A DNA stretch of 64,000 nucleotides from Gallibacterium trehalosifermentans (GCF_042433055.1 NZ_JBHLWB010000001.1:1-64000), one strand, 5' to 3'. Positions 18,315 to 28,212 are shown, counted from the stretch's first letter. Numbers and translations are program-made. The notes: generated by a model not told the origin, from the letters alone.

Positions 18315-18342
18315 AAAAATCCCCGAAAAGTCGGGGATTTTT
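18315..18342. terminator. Bidirectional terminator between abgT and iolG
   Basis: AAAAATCCCCGA-AAAG-TCGGGGATTTTT is a perfect 12-bp stem between convergent genes, with A and T tracts on either side, so it can stop transcription from both strands. Confidence 0.92.
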
Positions 18343-18359
18343 ATTGTATCAAAAGTTAA

Positions 18360-19370
18360 TTAAGCGACTTCACTAATTTTAACTGGACGACCTTCATCTA
18401 ATGATTTTTTCGCCGCTAAAGCGATTAATACTGGTTGTAAACCATCGTTGCCATTGACTAGTGTTGGTTTATCATTAACGATTGAATCCACGAAGCATTT
18501 AATTTCATCAGCAAATGATTGCATATAACGCTCAAGGAAGAAATATTTTGGTTTTTCTGCAATCACGCCTGCCTCGCAAGAATAAACGGCAGTTGAATCA
18601 GTATCGTTACGGGTTTGTACCGCACCTTTTGAACCAAATACTTCGGCACGTTGGTCATAACCATAAACTGCTTTACGGCTATTATCGATCACACCAATCG
18701 CGCCATTTGCGAGTTTTAAGGTAATCACTGCCGTATCAATATCGCCTGCTTTACCAATTTCAGGGTTCACTAATACGCCACCCGCTGCATAGACCTCTAC
18801 TACTTCGCTACCAGATAAATAACGGATCATATCGAAATCGTGAATCGTCATATCAAAGAATAAACCGCCAGATACTTTGACATATTCAATAGGTGGGGCA
18901 TCTGGATCACGAGAGGTAACACGGATTAAATGTGGTTCGCCAATATCGCCTGCCACAACACGATCTCTAATGGCTTTAAAGTTATGATCGAAACGACGGT
19001 TAAAACCAACTTGGAATTTGACACCTGCTTTGGCAACAACATCAAGCACTTCACGGATCTTATCTTTATTTGGATCAATCGGCTTTTCACAGAAGATATG
19101 TTTGCCTGCTTGTGCAGCTTCAATCGAAATTGGAGCGTGTGTATTGGTTGAAGAACATACTAATACCGCGTCAATTTCTGGATCTTGCAAAATTTTACGA
19201 TAATCATCGTAAACATTTGGGATCCCCATACTCTCTGCCCAACTTTGTAGCTCTTCTGTAACTTTAATATCTGAAATAGCTTTAATTTCTGCTCCTTTCA
19301 CATATTTACTGATACTTTCTGAATGTACACGACCGATACGACCTGCACCAATAATACCTACTTTAATCAT
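18360..19370 (-). CDS. iolG: Inositol 2-dehydrogenase
   Basis: IolG oxidises myo-inositol to 2-keto-myo-inositol with NAD+, the first step of inositol catabolism. The 336-residue protein has the N-terminal dinucleotide-binding motif GIIGAGRIGRVH, the catalytic-lysine motif CEKPID, and the GFNRRFD and GGLFFDMTIHDFDM signatures of the Gfo/Idh/MocA family. It is last in the minus-strand unit iolD-iolE-iolG, 11 bp after iolE. The neighbours make the inositol assignment much firmer than the family alone would. Confidence 0.95.
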   Translation of the reverse strand: MIKVGIIGAGRIGRVHSESISKYVKGAEIKAISDIKVTEELQSWAESMGIPNVYDDYRKILQDPEIDAVLVCSSTNTHAPISIEAAQAGKHIFCEKPIDPNKDKIREVLDVVAKAGVKFQVGFNRRFDHNFKAIRDRVVAGDIGEPHLIRVTSRDPDAPPIEYVKVSGGLFFDMTIHDFDMIRYLSGSEVVEVYAAGGVLVNPEIGKAGDIDTAVITLKLANGAIGVIDNSRKAVYGYDQRAEVFGSKGAVQTRNDTDSTAVYSCEAGVIAEKPKYFFLERYMQSFADEIKCFVDSIVNDKPTLVNGNDGLQPVLIALAAKKSLDEGRPVKISEVA

Positions 19371-19381
19371 TTTAAAACTCC

Positions 19382-20278
19382 TTAAATTCCCGCTACGTCT
19401 TTAATATATTTGCGACCTTTAACTGCATACTCAAATGGATTTGCTAATGCAGGATCTTGTTCTGCTTCAACGACCATCCAGCCTTTGTAATTGTGTTTTT
19501 CGAGAATGTCAAAAATTGGTTTGAAATCAATGACGCCATCACCAGGTACGGTAAAGGTTCCTTTTTTCACCCCCTCTAAGAAACTGAGGTCGTTTGCTTT
19601 TACTTCTGCAACCACTTCATCACGTACATCTTTTAAATGCACATGAACAATACGGTCAACATATTTTTCCAGTACTGCTAACATGGCTTGTTGGCAACCT
19701 TCAGAATAATAGAGATGACCAGAGTCAAAAAGTAGATAAACATCATCATTGGTGATTTCCATATATTTATCAATTTCAGCTGGGGTTTGAATACCCGTAC
19801 CCATATGGTGATGTAAGCAAACTTTCATGCCTTTTTCAGCAGCTAATTTGGCTAATTCATTATAGCCTTCTGCAAGTAGTTGCCATTCTGCATCAGTAAA
19901 AACGGTTTTTTCTTTGAAAATAGATTTTGCTTGCCCTTGAATACTGCGGCTTTGCTCTGAACAACCGATAACTTTTGCGCCCATTGCGTGTAAGAAATCA
20001 CGATGTTGAATAAACCCTTGAATGGTTTCTTCTTTTTTACCATCAACAAAGAATGTACTAAACCACGCATTACAAATTTGGATACCACGGACATCAAGCT
20101 TATGTTTTAATACCGCAATATCACGTGGATATTTATTGCCTACTTCACAACCTTGATAGCCAGCAAGTGCCATTTCACTTACACATTGTTCAAATGTATT
20201 TTCACTCCCTAATTCTGGAAGATCATCATTAGTCCAGCCGATAGGGGCAATACCGAGTTTTACATTTTCAGATTTCAT
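19382..20278 (-). CDS. iolE: Myo-inosose-2 dehydratase
   Basis: IolE dehydrates 2-keto-myo-inositol to 3D-(3,5/4)-trihydroxycyclohexane-1,2-dione. The 298 residues form a xylose-isomerase-like TIM barrel. They begin LGIAPIGWTNDDLPELG and carry the metal and substrate motifs CLHHHMGTGIQT, LLFDSGHLYYSEG, HVHLKDVR and WMVVEAEQDP. It lies between iolD and iolG in one transcription unit. Confidence 0.95.
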   Translation of the reverse strand: MKSENVKLGIAPIGWTNDDLPELGSENTFEQCVSEMALAGYQGCEVGNKYPRDIAVLKHKLDVRGIQICNAWFSTFFVDGKKEETIQGFIQHRDFLHAMGAKVIGCSEQSRSIQGQAKSIFKEKTVFTDAEWQLLAEGYNELAKLAAEKGMKVCLHHHMGTGIQTPAEIDKYMEITNDDVYLLFDSGHLYYSEGCQQAMLAVLEKYVDRIVHVHLKDVRDEVVAEVKANDLSFLEGVKKGTFTVPGDGVIDFKPIFDILEKHNYKGWMVVEAEQDPALANPFEYAVKGRKYIKDVAGI

Positions 20279-20308
20279 AAATATCTCCTAAAGGAAAATG
20301 AGTAAATA

Positions 20309-22243
20309 TTAATAACGTCTTGCTTCATTGATGCGTACTTGTGAGTGAGCATAGGCTTGACGAATACGTTCTTTGTTAGAAACCTCTGCTACCCCAACGT
20401 GCCACCAACTGCCATAACCGTGAACCATCGTTTTAGGTAAAACTTTTACGTCAATTAAGGTTGGAACGGTTTGTGTTTTAGCATCAGCTAACGCAGCGAG
20501 TAATTCATCTTCATTGCGTACAGTATATGTTTTACAACCATAACTTGCCGCATTCATAGCAAAATCAATTGGAATGAAGCCTGCGTCTAGTTTATTGGTT
20601 TCTGGATTTCTGAAACGAAATTCTGTACAGAAACTGTCCATGCCGTGTCCAACTTGTAAATTATTGATACAGCCATTGGTCATATTGTCGAAGAGAACAA
20701 CATTAATTTTTTTGTGTTCTTGTACGGCAGTAACTAATTCAGTGTGTAACATGAGGTAAGAGCCATCGCCGAGTAAGGTGTAAACTTCTTTGGTTGGTTC
20801 TGCCAATTTTGCACCTAAAGAGGCGGCAACTTCATATCCCATACAGGAGTAACCATATTCAAGATGATAAGTGTTTTCTCCTTTTGCTTGCCATACACGT
20901 TGTAAGTCGCCTGGTAAACTACCAGCAGCAGCCACAATGATGTCATTTTCACCAAGTTGTTGATTTAAAATGCCAAGTACACGGCTTTGTGTTAAGCAAG
21001 AACCTGTTAATTTAATAAATTCAGCAAAAATTTTGTGGCGATTTGGTAACGCATCATTGACTTCAGGTACAAAGTTTTCGGCGTAAGTAACCTGTGCAAC
21101 GCGATGTAACTCTTCTGCCATTTGTTGTTTCGCTGCGGCAATTTGCTCACCCCATTGTGCTTGATAGCCAGCAAGTAGCGGTTGCAACTGTTGGAGTGCA
21201 GCTTTTGCATCAGCAGTCATTTGTACGCCATCAAGTTTATAAGCGTCAAAACGAGCTACATTGATATTGAGGTAGTTAACTTCCTCATTTTGGAAAATCC
21301 ATTTAGAGGACGTCGTAAAATCAGTATAACGTGTACCAATACCAATTACTAAATCTGCTTCTTTGGCAAGTAAATTTGCTGCTAAACAGCCAGTTTCACC
21401 TACGCCACCTACATTTAATGGGTGATCTGCCACAATCGCGCTTTTTCCTGCTTGCGTTTCGGCAAATGGAATCTGATAAGCTTCAGCAAACGCTTTGAGT
21501 TGTTGGGCTGCTTCAGAATAACGAACGCCACCACCACAAATAATTAATGGTTTTTTCTTACTTTTAATTAATTCAACCGCTTGGGTAAGCATCGCTTCGG
21601 TAGCAGGTGTTCTTTCTACTCGATGAATGCGTTTGGCAAAGAAATAGTCTGGATAATCATAAGCTTCCGCTTGTACATCTTGTGGTAATGCAATGGTAAC
21701 GGCGCCTGTTTCAGCTGGATCGGTTAAAACACGCATTGCATTGATACATGCACTCATTAATTGTTCAGGACGAGTTACACGATCCCAATATTTACTTACC
21801 GCACGGAACGCATCGTTAGTACTAATGCTTAAATCATAAGGTTGCTCAATTTGTTGCAATACAGGATCTGGTTGGCGGGTAGCAAACACATCGCCAGGTA
21901 ATAATAACAGAGGAATACGGTTTGCTGTTGCGGTTGCGGCGGCAGTGATCATATTTGCTGCACCTGGACCTACGGAAGACGTACATGCGTAAATTTGTTT
22001 TCTAAGCTTTTGTTTGGCAAAGCCAGTTGCGATATGCGCCATACCCTGTTCATTACGTCCTTGATGAACAATTAAATCACCACAGTCTTGTTCTAAAGCC
22101 TGACCTAAGCCAAGTACATTACCATGACCAAAAATACCAAAGACCCCTTTAACGAATTTTGTTACTTTACCGTCAACTTCAATATATTGGTTATCAAGAA
22201 ATTTGACGAGTGCTTGAGCAACAGTGAGACGTTGAGTTTTCAT
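20309..22243 (-). CDS. iolD: 3D-(3,5/4)-trihydroxycyclohexane-1,2-dione hydrolase
   Basis: IolD is a thiamine-diphosphate enzyme that opens the ring of the trihydroxycyclohexane dione to give 5-deoxy-glucuronate. The 644 residues show the three-domain layout of the acetolactate-synthase family. These are an N-terminal pyrimidine-binding domain with FGHGNVLGLGQAL and HQGRNEQGMAHIATGFAKQ, a central domain with GVGETG, and a C-terminal ThDP/Mg domain with LLGDGSYLMLHTE and NNLQ. It is the first gene of the iolDEG unit and faces iolC across a 338-bp regulatory region. Confidence 0.95.
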   Translation of the reverse strand: MKTQRLTVAQALVKFLDNQYIEVDGKVTKFVKGVFGIFGHGNVLGLGQALEQDCGDLIVHQGRNEQGMAHIATGFAKQKLRKQIYACTSSVGPGAANMITAAATATANRIPLLLLPGDVFATRQPDPVLQQIEQPYDLSISTNDAFRAVSKYWDRVTRPEQLMSACINAMRVLTDPAETGAVTIALPQDVQAEAYDYPDYFFAKRIHRVERTPATEAMLTQAVELIKSKKKPLIICGGGVRYSEAAQQLKAFAEAYQIPFAETQAGKSAIVADHPLNVGGVGETGCLAANLLAKEADLVIGIGTRYTDFTTSSKWIFQNEEVNYLNINVARFDAYKLDGVQMTADAKAALQQLQPLLAGYQAQWGEQIAAAKQQMAEELHRVAQVTYAENFVPEVNDALPNRHKIFAEFIKLTGSCLTQSRVLGILNQQLGENDIIVAAAGSLPGDLQRVWQAKGENTYHLEYGYSCMGYEVAASLGAKLAEPTKEVYTLLGDGSYLMLHTELVTAVQEHKKINVVLFDNMTNGCINNLQVGHGMDSFCTEFRFRNPETNKLDAGFIPIDFAMNAASYGCKTYTVRNEDELLAALADAKTQTVPTLIDVKVLPKTMVHGYGSWWHVGVAEVSNKERIRQAYAHSQVRINEARRY

Positions 22244-22581
22244 TGCTTTTCTCCTTAAAAAATCGGATCAATCTGCTTAATTGACATCTATTTTACTCAA
22301 AAATTTTTCCAATAAAATGAAATATGAAATATAAATTTCATTTTTGAGAAGTAGATCAACTATTTTAAAAGTTTTTGCTAAAAAGTGAGGATTAATTGTT
22401 CATTTAAGTAAGCGATTTGATAAAGTTAAAGCGCTTTTTGCAATCTAGAAGAAAAAATTTTGCGATCTTTATCGCAAAATAGAACATAATAGGTGGAAAA
22501 ATGAAATTTTTATTCTAAAATTAAAATCGATAGATATTTTATTTTTTAAATGTGAATTGCAACTGATTTAGGAGGCAGGAA
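22244..22581. promoter_or_regulatory. Divergent iolD / iolC control region with two palindromes
   Basis: This 338-bp, very AT-rich gap between divergent inositol genes contains no reading frame I believe. Two perfect inverted repeats stand out: ATGAAAT-ATAA-ATTTCAT at 22324-22341, whose right arm also pairs with AAAATGAAAT at 22314-22323; and ATTTTGCGAT-CTTT-ATCGCAAAAT at 22457-22480. They are placed like operators for an inositol regulator, such as an RpiR- or LacI-type protein. No iolR gene is present here, so the binder is unknown. Confidence 0.6.
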
Positions 22582-24486
22582 ATGTCTAAAACATTAGATG
22601 TCATTTGTTTAGGACGAGTGGCTGTGGATTTATATTCACAACAAATAGGATCACGTTTAGAAGATGTGAGTAGTTTTTCTAAATATTTAGGTGGTTCATC
22701 TGGTAACGTGGCTTATGGAACAGCGATTCAAGGCTTGAAGTCTTCTATGTTAGCTCGAGTTGGTGATGAGCATATGGGACGTTTCTTGCGTGAAGAATTA
22801 CAAAGTGTTGGTGTTGATACTAGCCATTTGATTACAGATAAAGAACGTTTAACTGCGCTTGTTATTTTAGGTATTAAAGATACAGAAACTTTCCCACTTA
22901 TTTTCTATCGTGATAACTGTGCGGATATGGCAATTACTGCAGAGGATTTTAGTGAAGAATATATTGCTTCTGCAAAAGCACTAGCGATTACAGGTACACA
23001 CTTGTCTCACCCGAAAACTCGCCATGCAGTATTAACAGCATTGGAATATGCAGGGCGTAATGGTACTAAGCGTTTATTAGATATTGATTATCGTCCTGTA
23101 TTATGGGGATTAACCTCATTAGGTGATGGAGAAACGCGCTATATCGACTCAGCAGCAGTAACCAAGTCTTTACAAGAAGTGCTGCACCATTTTGATGTAT
23201 TGGTTGGTACAGAAGAGGAATTCCATATCGCAGGCGGTTCAACCGATACCTTAACTGCATTAAAAAATGTACGTAAATTCACACAAGCAACATTAGTCTG
23301 TAAACGAGGTGCATTAGGGTGTTCGGTCTTTGAGGGAGTGATTCCTGATGATCTTGATGGCGGATTAAATGTTTATGGCGTGCGTGTTGCTGTATTAAAT
23401 GTTTTAGGGGCTGGTGATGCCTTTATGTCTGGCTTATTGCGTGGCTATGTAAACGGTGAGGGTTGGGAACAAGCGTGCCGTTATGCGAATGCTTGTGGTG
23501 CATTAGTCGTTTCTCGTCATGGTTGTGCACCAGCGATGCCAACTAAAGCTGAGCTAGATGACTATCTCTCTCGTGCCGAATCAGTTCCTCGTCCTGATTT
23601 AGATGAAACGTTGAATCATTTACACCGTGTTACCACACGTAAACAGTCTTGGGAAAATCTCTGTATTTTTGCCTTTGATCATCGTATGCAGTTAGAAGAT
23701 ATGGCAGCGAAGTGTGGGGCTGATGTTAAACGGATTCCAAAACTTAAACAGTTATTGTTACAAGCTGCGGAACAGACAGCAAAAGAAGAAGGCATTTACC
23801 AAGGTCAAGCAGGTATTTTAGCCGATACTACCTATGGGCAAGATGCGTTGAATGCGATTACAGGGAAGAAATGGTGGATTGGTCGTCCTATTGAAAAACC
23901 AGGTTCACGTCCACTAGAGCTTGAACATGGGGATTTAGGTAGTCAATTAATTTCATGGCCGAAAGAACACGTTGTAAAATGTTTAACTTTCTATCACCCA
24001 AATGACAATGAAAGCATTAAACAACGCCAAGACCATAAATTATTAGAGGTGTATCAAGCGTGTTGTCGAACTGGACATGAGCTATTGTTAGAGGTTATTT
24101 TGCCAAAAGATATGGAGCAAAATGAAACTTATTATTTAGATATTGTTCGCCATATCTATCAGTTGGGTATTAAACCAGATTGGTGGAAATTACCAGGAAT
24201 GACATCTATTACTTGGCAACAACTTACCGCCGTGATTAATGCAAATGATCCATATTGTCGTGGTATCTTGATTTTAGGTTTAGATGCACCTGAAAGTGTA
24301 TTTGATCAAACCTTTAAAGAGGCTGCATTAGCACCAATGGTAAAAGGATTTGCGGTAGGAAGAACGATTTTTGGTGAACCTTCTGCACAATGGTTGGCGA
24401 ATGAATTAGATGATCAAGCATTGGTGAGTGCTGTTTCAGAAAAATATCGCCGCTTAATCCATCTTTGGAAGAAATATCGCGGTTAA
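22582..24486 (+). CDS. iolC: 5-dehydro-2-deoxygluconokinase, two-domain IolC
   Basis: IolC phosphorylates 5-dehydro-2-deoxygluconate in inositol breakdown. The first roughly 320 residues are a PfkB sugar kinase with YLGGSSGNVAYGTA and the catalytic VLGAGDAFMSGLLRGY. The remaining half is the DUF2090 domain (FAFDHRMQLEDMA onward), which resembles class I aldolases and is fused to the kinase in many proteobacterial IolC proteins. A possible role is the next step, cleavage of the phosphorylated product. GGAGG lies seven bases before the ATG. iolA, iolB and a transporter are not in this window. Confidence 0.94.
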   Translation: MSKTLDVICLGRVAVDLYSQQIGSRLEDVSSFSKYLGGSSGNVAYGTAIQGLKSSMLARVGDEHMGRFLREELQSVGVDTSHLITDKERLTALVILGIKDTETFPLIFYRDNCADMAITAEDFSEEYIASAKALAITGTHLSHPKTRHAVLTALEYAGRNGTKRLLDIDYRPVLWGLTSLGDGETRYIDSAAVTKSLQEVLHHFDVLVGTEEEFHIAGGSTDTLTALKNVRKFTQATLVCKRGALGCSVFEGVIPDDLDGGLNVYGVRVAVLNVLGAGDAFMSGLLRGYVNGEGWEQACRYANACGALVVSRHGCAPAMPTKAELDDYLSRAESVPRPDLDETLNHLHRVTTRKQSWENLCIFAFDHRMQLEDMAAKCGADVKRIPKLKQLLLQAAEQTAKEEGIYQGQAGILADTTYGQDALNAITGKKWWIGRPIEKPGSRPLELEHGDLGSQLISWPKEHVVKCLTFYHPNDNESIKQRQDHKLLEVYQACCRTGHELLLEVILPKDMEQNETYYLDIVRHIYQLGIKPDWWKLPGMTSITWQQLTAVINANDPYCRGILILGLDAPESVFDQTFKEAALAPMVKGFAVGRTIFGEPSAQWLANELDDQALVSAVSEKYRRLIHLWKKYRG

Positions 24487-24509
24487 TTGAATTATAAGAT
24501 AGCCTTTTC

Positions 24510-24542
24510 AACCCTGATAGCTTTTAGTTATTAGGGTTTTTT
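24510..24542 (+). terminator. Terminator after iolC
   Basis: AACCCT pairs with AGGGTT, with an imperfect A/T-rich continuation, followed by TTTTTT. It lies 24 bp after the stop. Confidence 0.8.
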
Positions 24543-24608
24543 GTTATTTAATCTATTGCACAATATCTTGTTATGCTTAGTGTGTTGTAGTAAGTATCTG
24601 AAACTCTA

Positions 24609-25958
24609 TTATGACAACAGATGATTTTGCGTATTGTCTGAAAAGGTAATCTCAACGCGTAATCCATGTTCATACTGTTGAGCTGGTTTGAGTTGTAATG
24701 TTGCTTGATAGTGTTGAGCGAGAGTGTTTGCAATGGCTAAACCTAGTCCAGTTCCTTGTTGTTGGGTGCCTAAAATGCGATAAAACGGTTTTAATACTTT
24801 ATTGTATTCATCTGCTGGGATACCGTTGCCATTATCCTCGACACTAATAATAATCTTTTGTTCTATTTTAGTTACGGCAAGATCGACTAAACTACCTGCT
24901 GGTGTATATAAAATCGCATTTTCAAGCAAAATTTTGATTATGGTAAAAAGATCGGTTTCACTGATAGTAAGCATATAATCCTCTTCACTAATCACACCGA
25001 TGTCGATCTGCTTTTGCTCTGCTAAAGGAAGCAATGTTTCAATTACTTGTTTAAAGGTATTTTTTATTGAAATGAGTTTACGCTCGGATTGTGAGTGATG
25101 AGCTTGACAACGAGCAAAAGAGAGGAGCTGATCAAGCAGATAGCGGTTGCGTTGAATTGCGATACTTAGTTGTTCGATCTGTTCTTTCGTTTCTGCGGGT
25201 ACAGTATGAGTAGCAAGTCGTTCCGCTTGTAGAGAGAGAACGGTCATTGGTGAACGGAGTTCATGTGCTGCATTAGCGATAAACTGTTGTTGCTCTTTCA
25301 TTGATTTATCGACTTGTTTTAATAGATGGTTTATAGCGTGAATAAAGCTATGGACTTCGTAAGGCGTATTGGTCAGTGGAATAACACTGAGATCATTTTC
25401 GCTACGTTGTTTGATCGCAGTCGATAATTTGCGTAATGGTAGAAAAGTGAAATTGATAACAAAAATACTGAGTAAAATAACAAGTGGAATAAATACTAAG
25501 AATGGCAACATCGTTTCCCAAGTGGCTTCAATCGCTTTTTTGGTTCTAAATTCTGTTTCTTGCATTACGGCGATACGTAAATTTTTGATTTTACGGATAT
25601 AGACACGAAATTCTTTTTTATTAATCCGAATGGTATAAAACCCTTCGTACATTTGGTTAAGAAAAGGAATAAAATATTTGTTATGTGTTGGTGTTAATGA
25701 AGTTTGCACATAAATTTTATTATCATCGTCATTTAATGGTATCTGTTCAGATAATGTGCCTCGTAAAGAAACGAAACGAGCCGTTTGAATAAGCCAATCA
25801 TCTTGTAATTGATAGGCTGCATAAAAAGCATTATGTGCTGTTGTGATTCCTGTAATCACAACGGTAATAAAAGTAACGATGACTAATGTAAAGGTTAGTT
25901 TTGCTTGAATAGATGAGCGCCATTTACGTAATAATCGGCTTATTTTGGAATAGTCCAC
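24609..25958 (-). CDS. Sensor histidine kinase, QseC/PmrB-like
   Basis: This 449-residue sensor kinase has a first membrane helix at about 21-40, a periplasmic domain of roughly 105 residues, and a second helix near 152-172. A HAMP-like linker follows, then the phospho-acceptor motif AHELRSPMT (His232) and the ATPase boxes NAILYTP, DNGNGIP and GTGLGLAIA. It overlaps the response-regulator gene by 19 bp. Together with the upstream phosphoethanolamine transferase this matches the order of enterobacterial pmrCAB, although the proteins also resemble QseBC. Signal and regulon are unknown. Confidence 0.9.
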   Translation of the reverse strand: MDYSKISRLLRKWRSSIQAKLTFTLVIVTFITVVITGITTAHNAFYAAYQLQDDWLIQTARFVSLRGTLSEQIPLNDDDNKIYVQTSLTPTHNKYFIPFLNQMYEGFYTIRINKKEFRVYIRKIKNLRIAVMQETEFRTKKAIEATWETMLPFLVFIPLVILLSIFVINFTFLPLRKLSTAIKQRSENDLSVIPLTNTPYEVHSFIHAINHLLKQVDKSMKEQQQFIANAAHELRSPMTVLSLQAERLATHTVPAETKEQIEQLSIAIQRNRYLLDQLLSFARCQAHHSQSERKLISIKNTFKQVIETLLPLAEQKQIDIGVISEEDYMLTISETDLFTIIKILLENAILYTPAGSLVDLAVTKIEQKIIISVEDNGNGIPADEYNKVLKPFYRILGTQQQGTGLGLAIANTLAQHYQATLQLKPAQQYEHGLRVEITFSDNTQNHLLS

Positions 25959-26602
25959 CCAACACCTCGGATATTTTTAATCGCTTCTTTGCCTAATTTT
26001 TTTCTTAATGAATGGATCAAAAAATCTATCGCATTACTTTCTACTTCTTCACCCCAACCATAAATCTTATCTTCCAGATCACTACGTGAGTAAATCACAC
26101 CTGGGTGTTGCAATAGCACTTGTAAAATCGCAAATTCTTTATTAGTTAGTTGGTGAGTATCATTTGTTGCTAAATGATGAACTTGATAGGTTTTTAAATT
26201 CAGTTTTAATGAACCATAACAGAGTTCAGCGGTGAAATGCTCACTTTGCTTGCGTAATGCAACACGGATTCTTGCCAACAACTCTGCCATATCGAATGGC
26301 TTAATGATGTAATCATCTGCGCCACCATCTAGCCCTTGTAAACGGCTTGGCAAGTCATCTCTGGCTGTCAGAATAATAATTGGAAAACGATACTGTTGTT
26401 GGCGGAGCTGAGCTAATACAACTAATCCATCTTTTTTTGGCAGCCCTAAATCTAGTAATACTAAATCATAGGGTTGAGCTTTGACAGCACTCAGTGCTAC
26501 TTCTCCATTTTCTACCCAATCAACGGCATAACTTGCCTCTTTTAAGCTTTCTGATAGAGCCTTGGCAATCATTGGATCATCTTCAACTAAAAGTATTCGC
26601 AT
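25940..26602 (-). CDS. Response regulator, OmpR family (QseB/PmrA-like)
   Basis: This 220-residue two-domain regulator has an N-terminal receiver with the acidic pair EDD (residues 7-9), the phosphorylated Asp51 in LLLDLGLP, and the conserved Thr and Lys in LTARDD and IIKPFD. The C-terminal winged helix contains EVESNAIDFLIHSLRKKLG and IRGVGW. It follows the phosphoethanolamine transferase gene after 5 bp and overlaps its kinase, so the three are one operon. Confidence 0.93.
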   Translation of the reverse strand: MRILLVEDDPMIAKALSESLKEASYAVDWVENGEVALSAVKAQPYDLVLLDLGLPKKDGLVVLAQLRQQQYRFPIIILTARDDLPSRLQGLDGGADDYIIKPFDMAELLARIRVALRKQSEHFTAELCYGSLKLNLKTYQVHHLATNDTHQLTNKEFAILQVLLQHPGVIYSRSDLEDKIYGWGEEVESNAIDFLIHSLRKKLGKEAIKNIRGVGWTIPK

Positions 26603-26607
26603 ACTAT

Positions 26608-28152
26608 TTATTTCCCTCTAATATCAATCGCTGGGTCAAGCTTAGTTTTTGGTAAGCGTTCTGATAACCCGTAACTATCAGGATCATCTTTACAATTAAA
26701 GAGATTAAATTCAGGTGAGATGTTTTCGTTAGTAATTCCTATCCAATTAGCAATAGCGTCAGTAAAGTTTAAGCCAGATTTAAAACTTTTGCATTTTATG
26801 CGTTGTTGACTATCTGATGCGGTCATAAATAGTGGAACATTATGGTGTAATTGGCTACCTGCATTGTTAAAAAAGAGAATTTCACCATTAATTGTTTTAT
26901 GTGCTAAACCATGATCAGCAAAATAAATCATAGTGAATGGTTGTTGTTCTTTTTGATATTGTTGCTGTAAAGCTTGATATATCTGTGCTAACACCTCATC
27001 GGTTTTTTTTATTGATGAAACATAACAACTGAGATATTGATACTTCTTGTTTTTTACTGGAGCAATATTTTTATAGTCTTTAATCCGATCACAAGCTTTT
27101 GGGTGTGAACCATATAAATGTAGAACGATAAATTTTGGCTTATCTGTTTTATCTTGTAATACTTGTTTTAATGGTTTGAGTAATTGGAAATCACTTGATG
27201 TATTAAGGATAGAATCATTATTTGTAATGAAATATGTTTCATCATTTAAATCTGCAATCGCAGTGATAGGGGTATCAAACTCACCAAAGAACCCTTGATT
27301 AGAAATCCAATAAGTTTTTAACCCCGCAGCTTTAATGAGGTCTATTAAACTTAATGAATAATTAGGTGCCCAACGACTTGTGTCTGGTTTGGTCAGCATT
27401 AAGCGTAATGATGAGATTGTATTGCTTCCTGCAGAGGCTAAACCATCAACAATAATTCCATTAGTGTTTTCAATAAATGGGGTATTTTGAATGGGATAGC
27501 CATAAGCATGTAAATAATCTCGTCTGACACTTTCACCAATGACTAAAACATAATTTTGATATTTGCCAGAAAATTTAGCTGTACCCCATTCACTTTCTAA
27601 TTGAAATTGATTTAGTTTGATTAATTCATCTTTTACTTGGTTGGCAGCTGCGAAAAAAGTATAGAAAAAAGCAAATGGAGATTGGTGAATCAAAGCAAAG
27701 CTAAAAATAACACAAAGTAGTGTTTTATTCCGATAAAACTTGAGTTGAAAACGTTGAGTAAGATAACGAAAGATAAGCAATAACGGAAGAATAGCGACTG
27801 CCATAGCATAATATGTTAGTGGAATCTGTTGCAAAAACTCTGCGCCCTCTGCAACATTAGTAGCGAAAACAGAAGCTAAATATTGGTAATTAGGTTCACC
27901 AAACATCAGACCAACAGGCGCATATAATGTATAGGCAATCGCAATGGGTAAAATGATGATATAAAAAGTAATTCGAGAGGAATTAAAAATTAAAATTAAT
28001 GATGCTAAAAGTAAAACATCTTGTATGCCAATCTCTTTACCACTTCCCATTAACATAAATAATGCGGAAAAATATAAAGCAATCAGCGCAATAATAATGA
28101 TGCAAATCTGTTTTAATGTTGCTAATTGGAATAAAGAAGAAAAATTTTTCAT
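26608..28152 (-). CDS. Phosphoethanolamine transferase, EptA/Lpt-type
   Basis: This enzyme family transfers phosphoethanolamine from phosphatidylethanolamine to lipid A or core sugars of lipooligosaccharide, altering surface charge. The 514-residue protein has five N-terminal membrane helices and then a periplasmic alkaline-phosphatase-like domain. It shows the metal ligand Glu207 in VIGESVRRDY, the probable nucleophile Thr245 in AGSNTISSLR, YFADHGLAHK and HHNVPLFM. EptA proteins usually have DHGES rather than DHGLAHK here, so the acceptor may not be lipid A. The gene heads an operon with a two-component system. Confidence 0.88.
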   Translation of the reverse strand: MKNFSSLFQLATLKQICIIIIALIALYFSALFMLMGSGKEIGIQDVLLLASLILIFNSSRITFYIIILPIAIAYTLYAPVGLMFGEPNYQYLASVFATNVAEGAEFLQQIPLTYYAMAVAILPLLLIFRYLTQRFQLKFYRNKTLLCVIFSFALIHQSPFAFFYTFFAAANQVKDELIKLNQFQLESEWGTAKFSGKYQNYVLVIGESVRRDYLHAYGYPIQNTPFIENTNGIIVDGLASAGSNTISSLRLMLTKPDTSRWAPNYSLSLIDLIKAAGLKTYWISNQGFFGEFDTPITAIADLNDETYFITNNDSILNTSSDFQLLKPLKQVLQDKTDKPKFIVLHLYGSHPKACDRIKDYKNIAPVKNKKYQYLSCYVSSIKKTDEVLAQIYQALQQQYQKEQQPFTMIYFADHGLAHKTINGEILFFNNAGSQLHHNVPLFMTASDSQQRIKCKSFKSGLNFTDAIANWIGITNENISPEFNLFNCKDDPDSYGLSERLPKTKLDPAIDIRGK

Positions 28153-28184
28153 TCAGTTTTTTTAGCTTAAAGAATTGTTTTTCC

Positions 28185-28212
28185 AAAAAATTAGGGGAGA
28201 AAACTCCCCTAA
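28185..28212 (-). terminator. Terminator after gmhA
   Basis: TTAGGGGAG-AAAA-CTCCCCTAA is a perfect 9-bp stem, followed on the minus strand by TTTTTT. It separates gmhA from the downstream phosphoethanolamine transferase operon. Confidence 0.9.
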
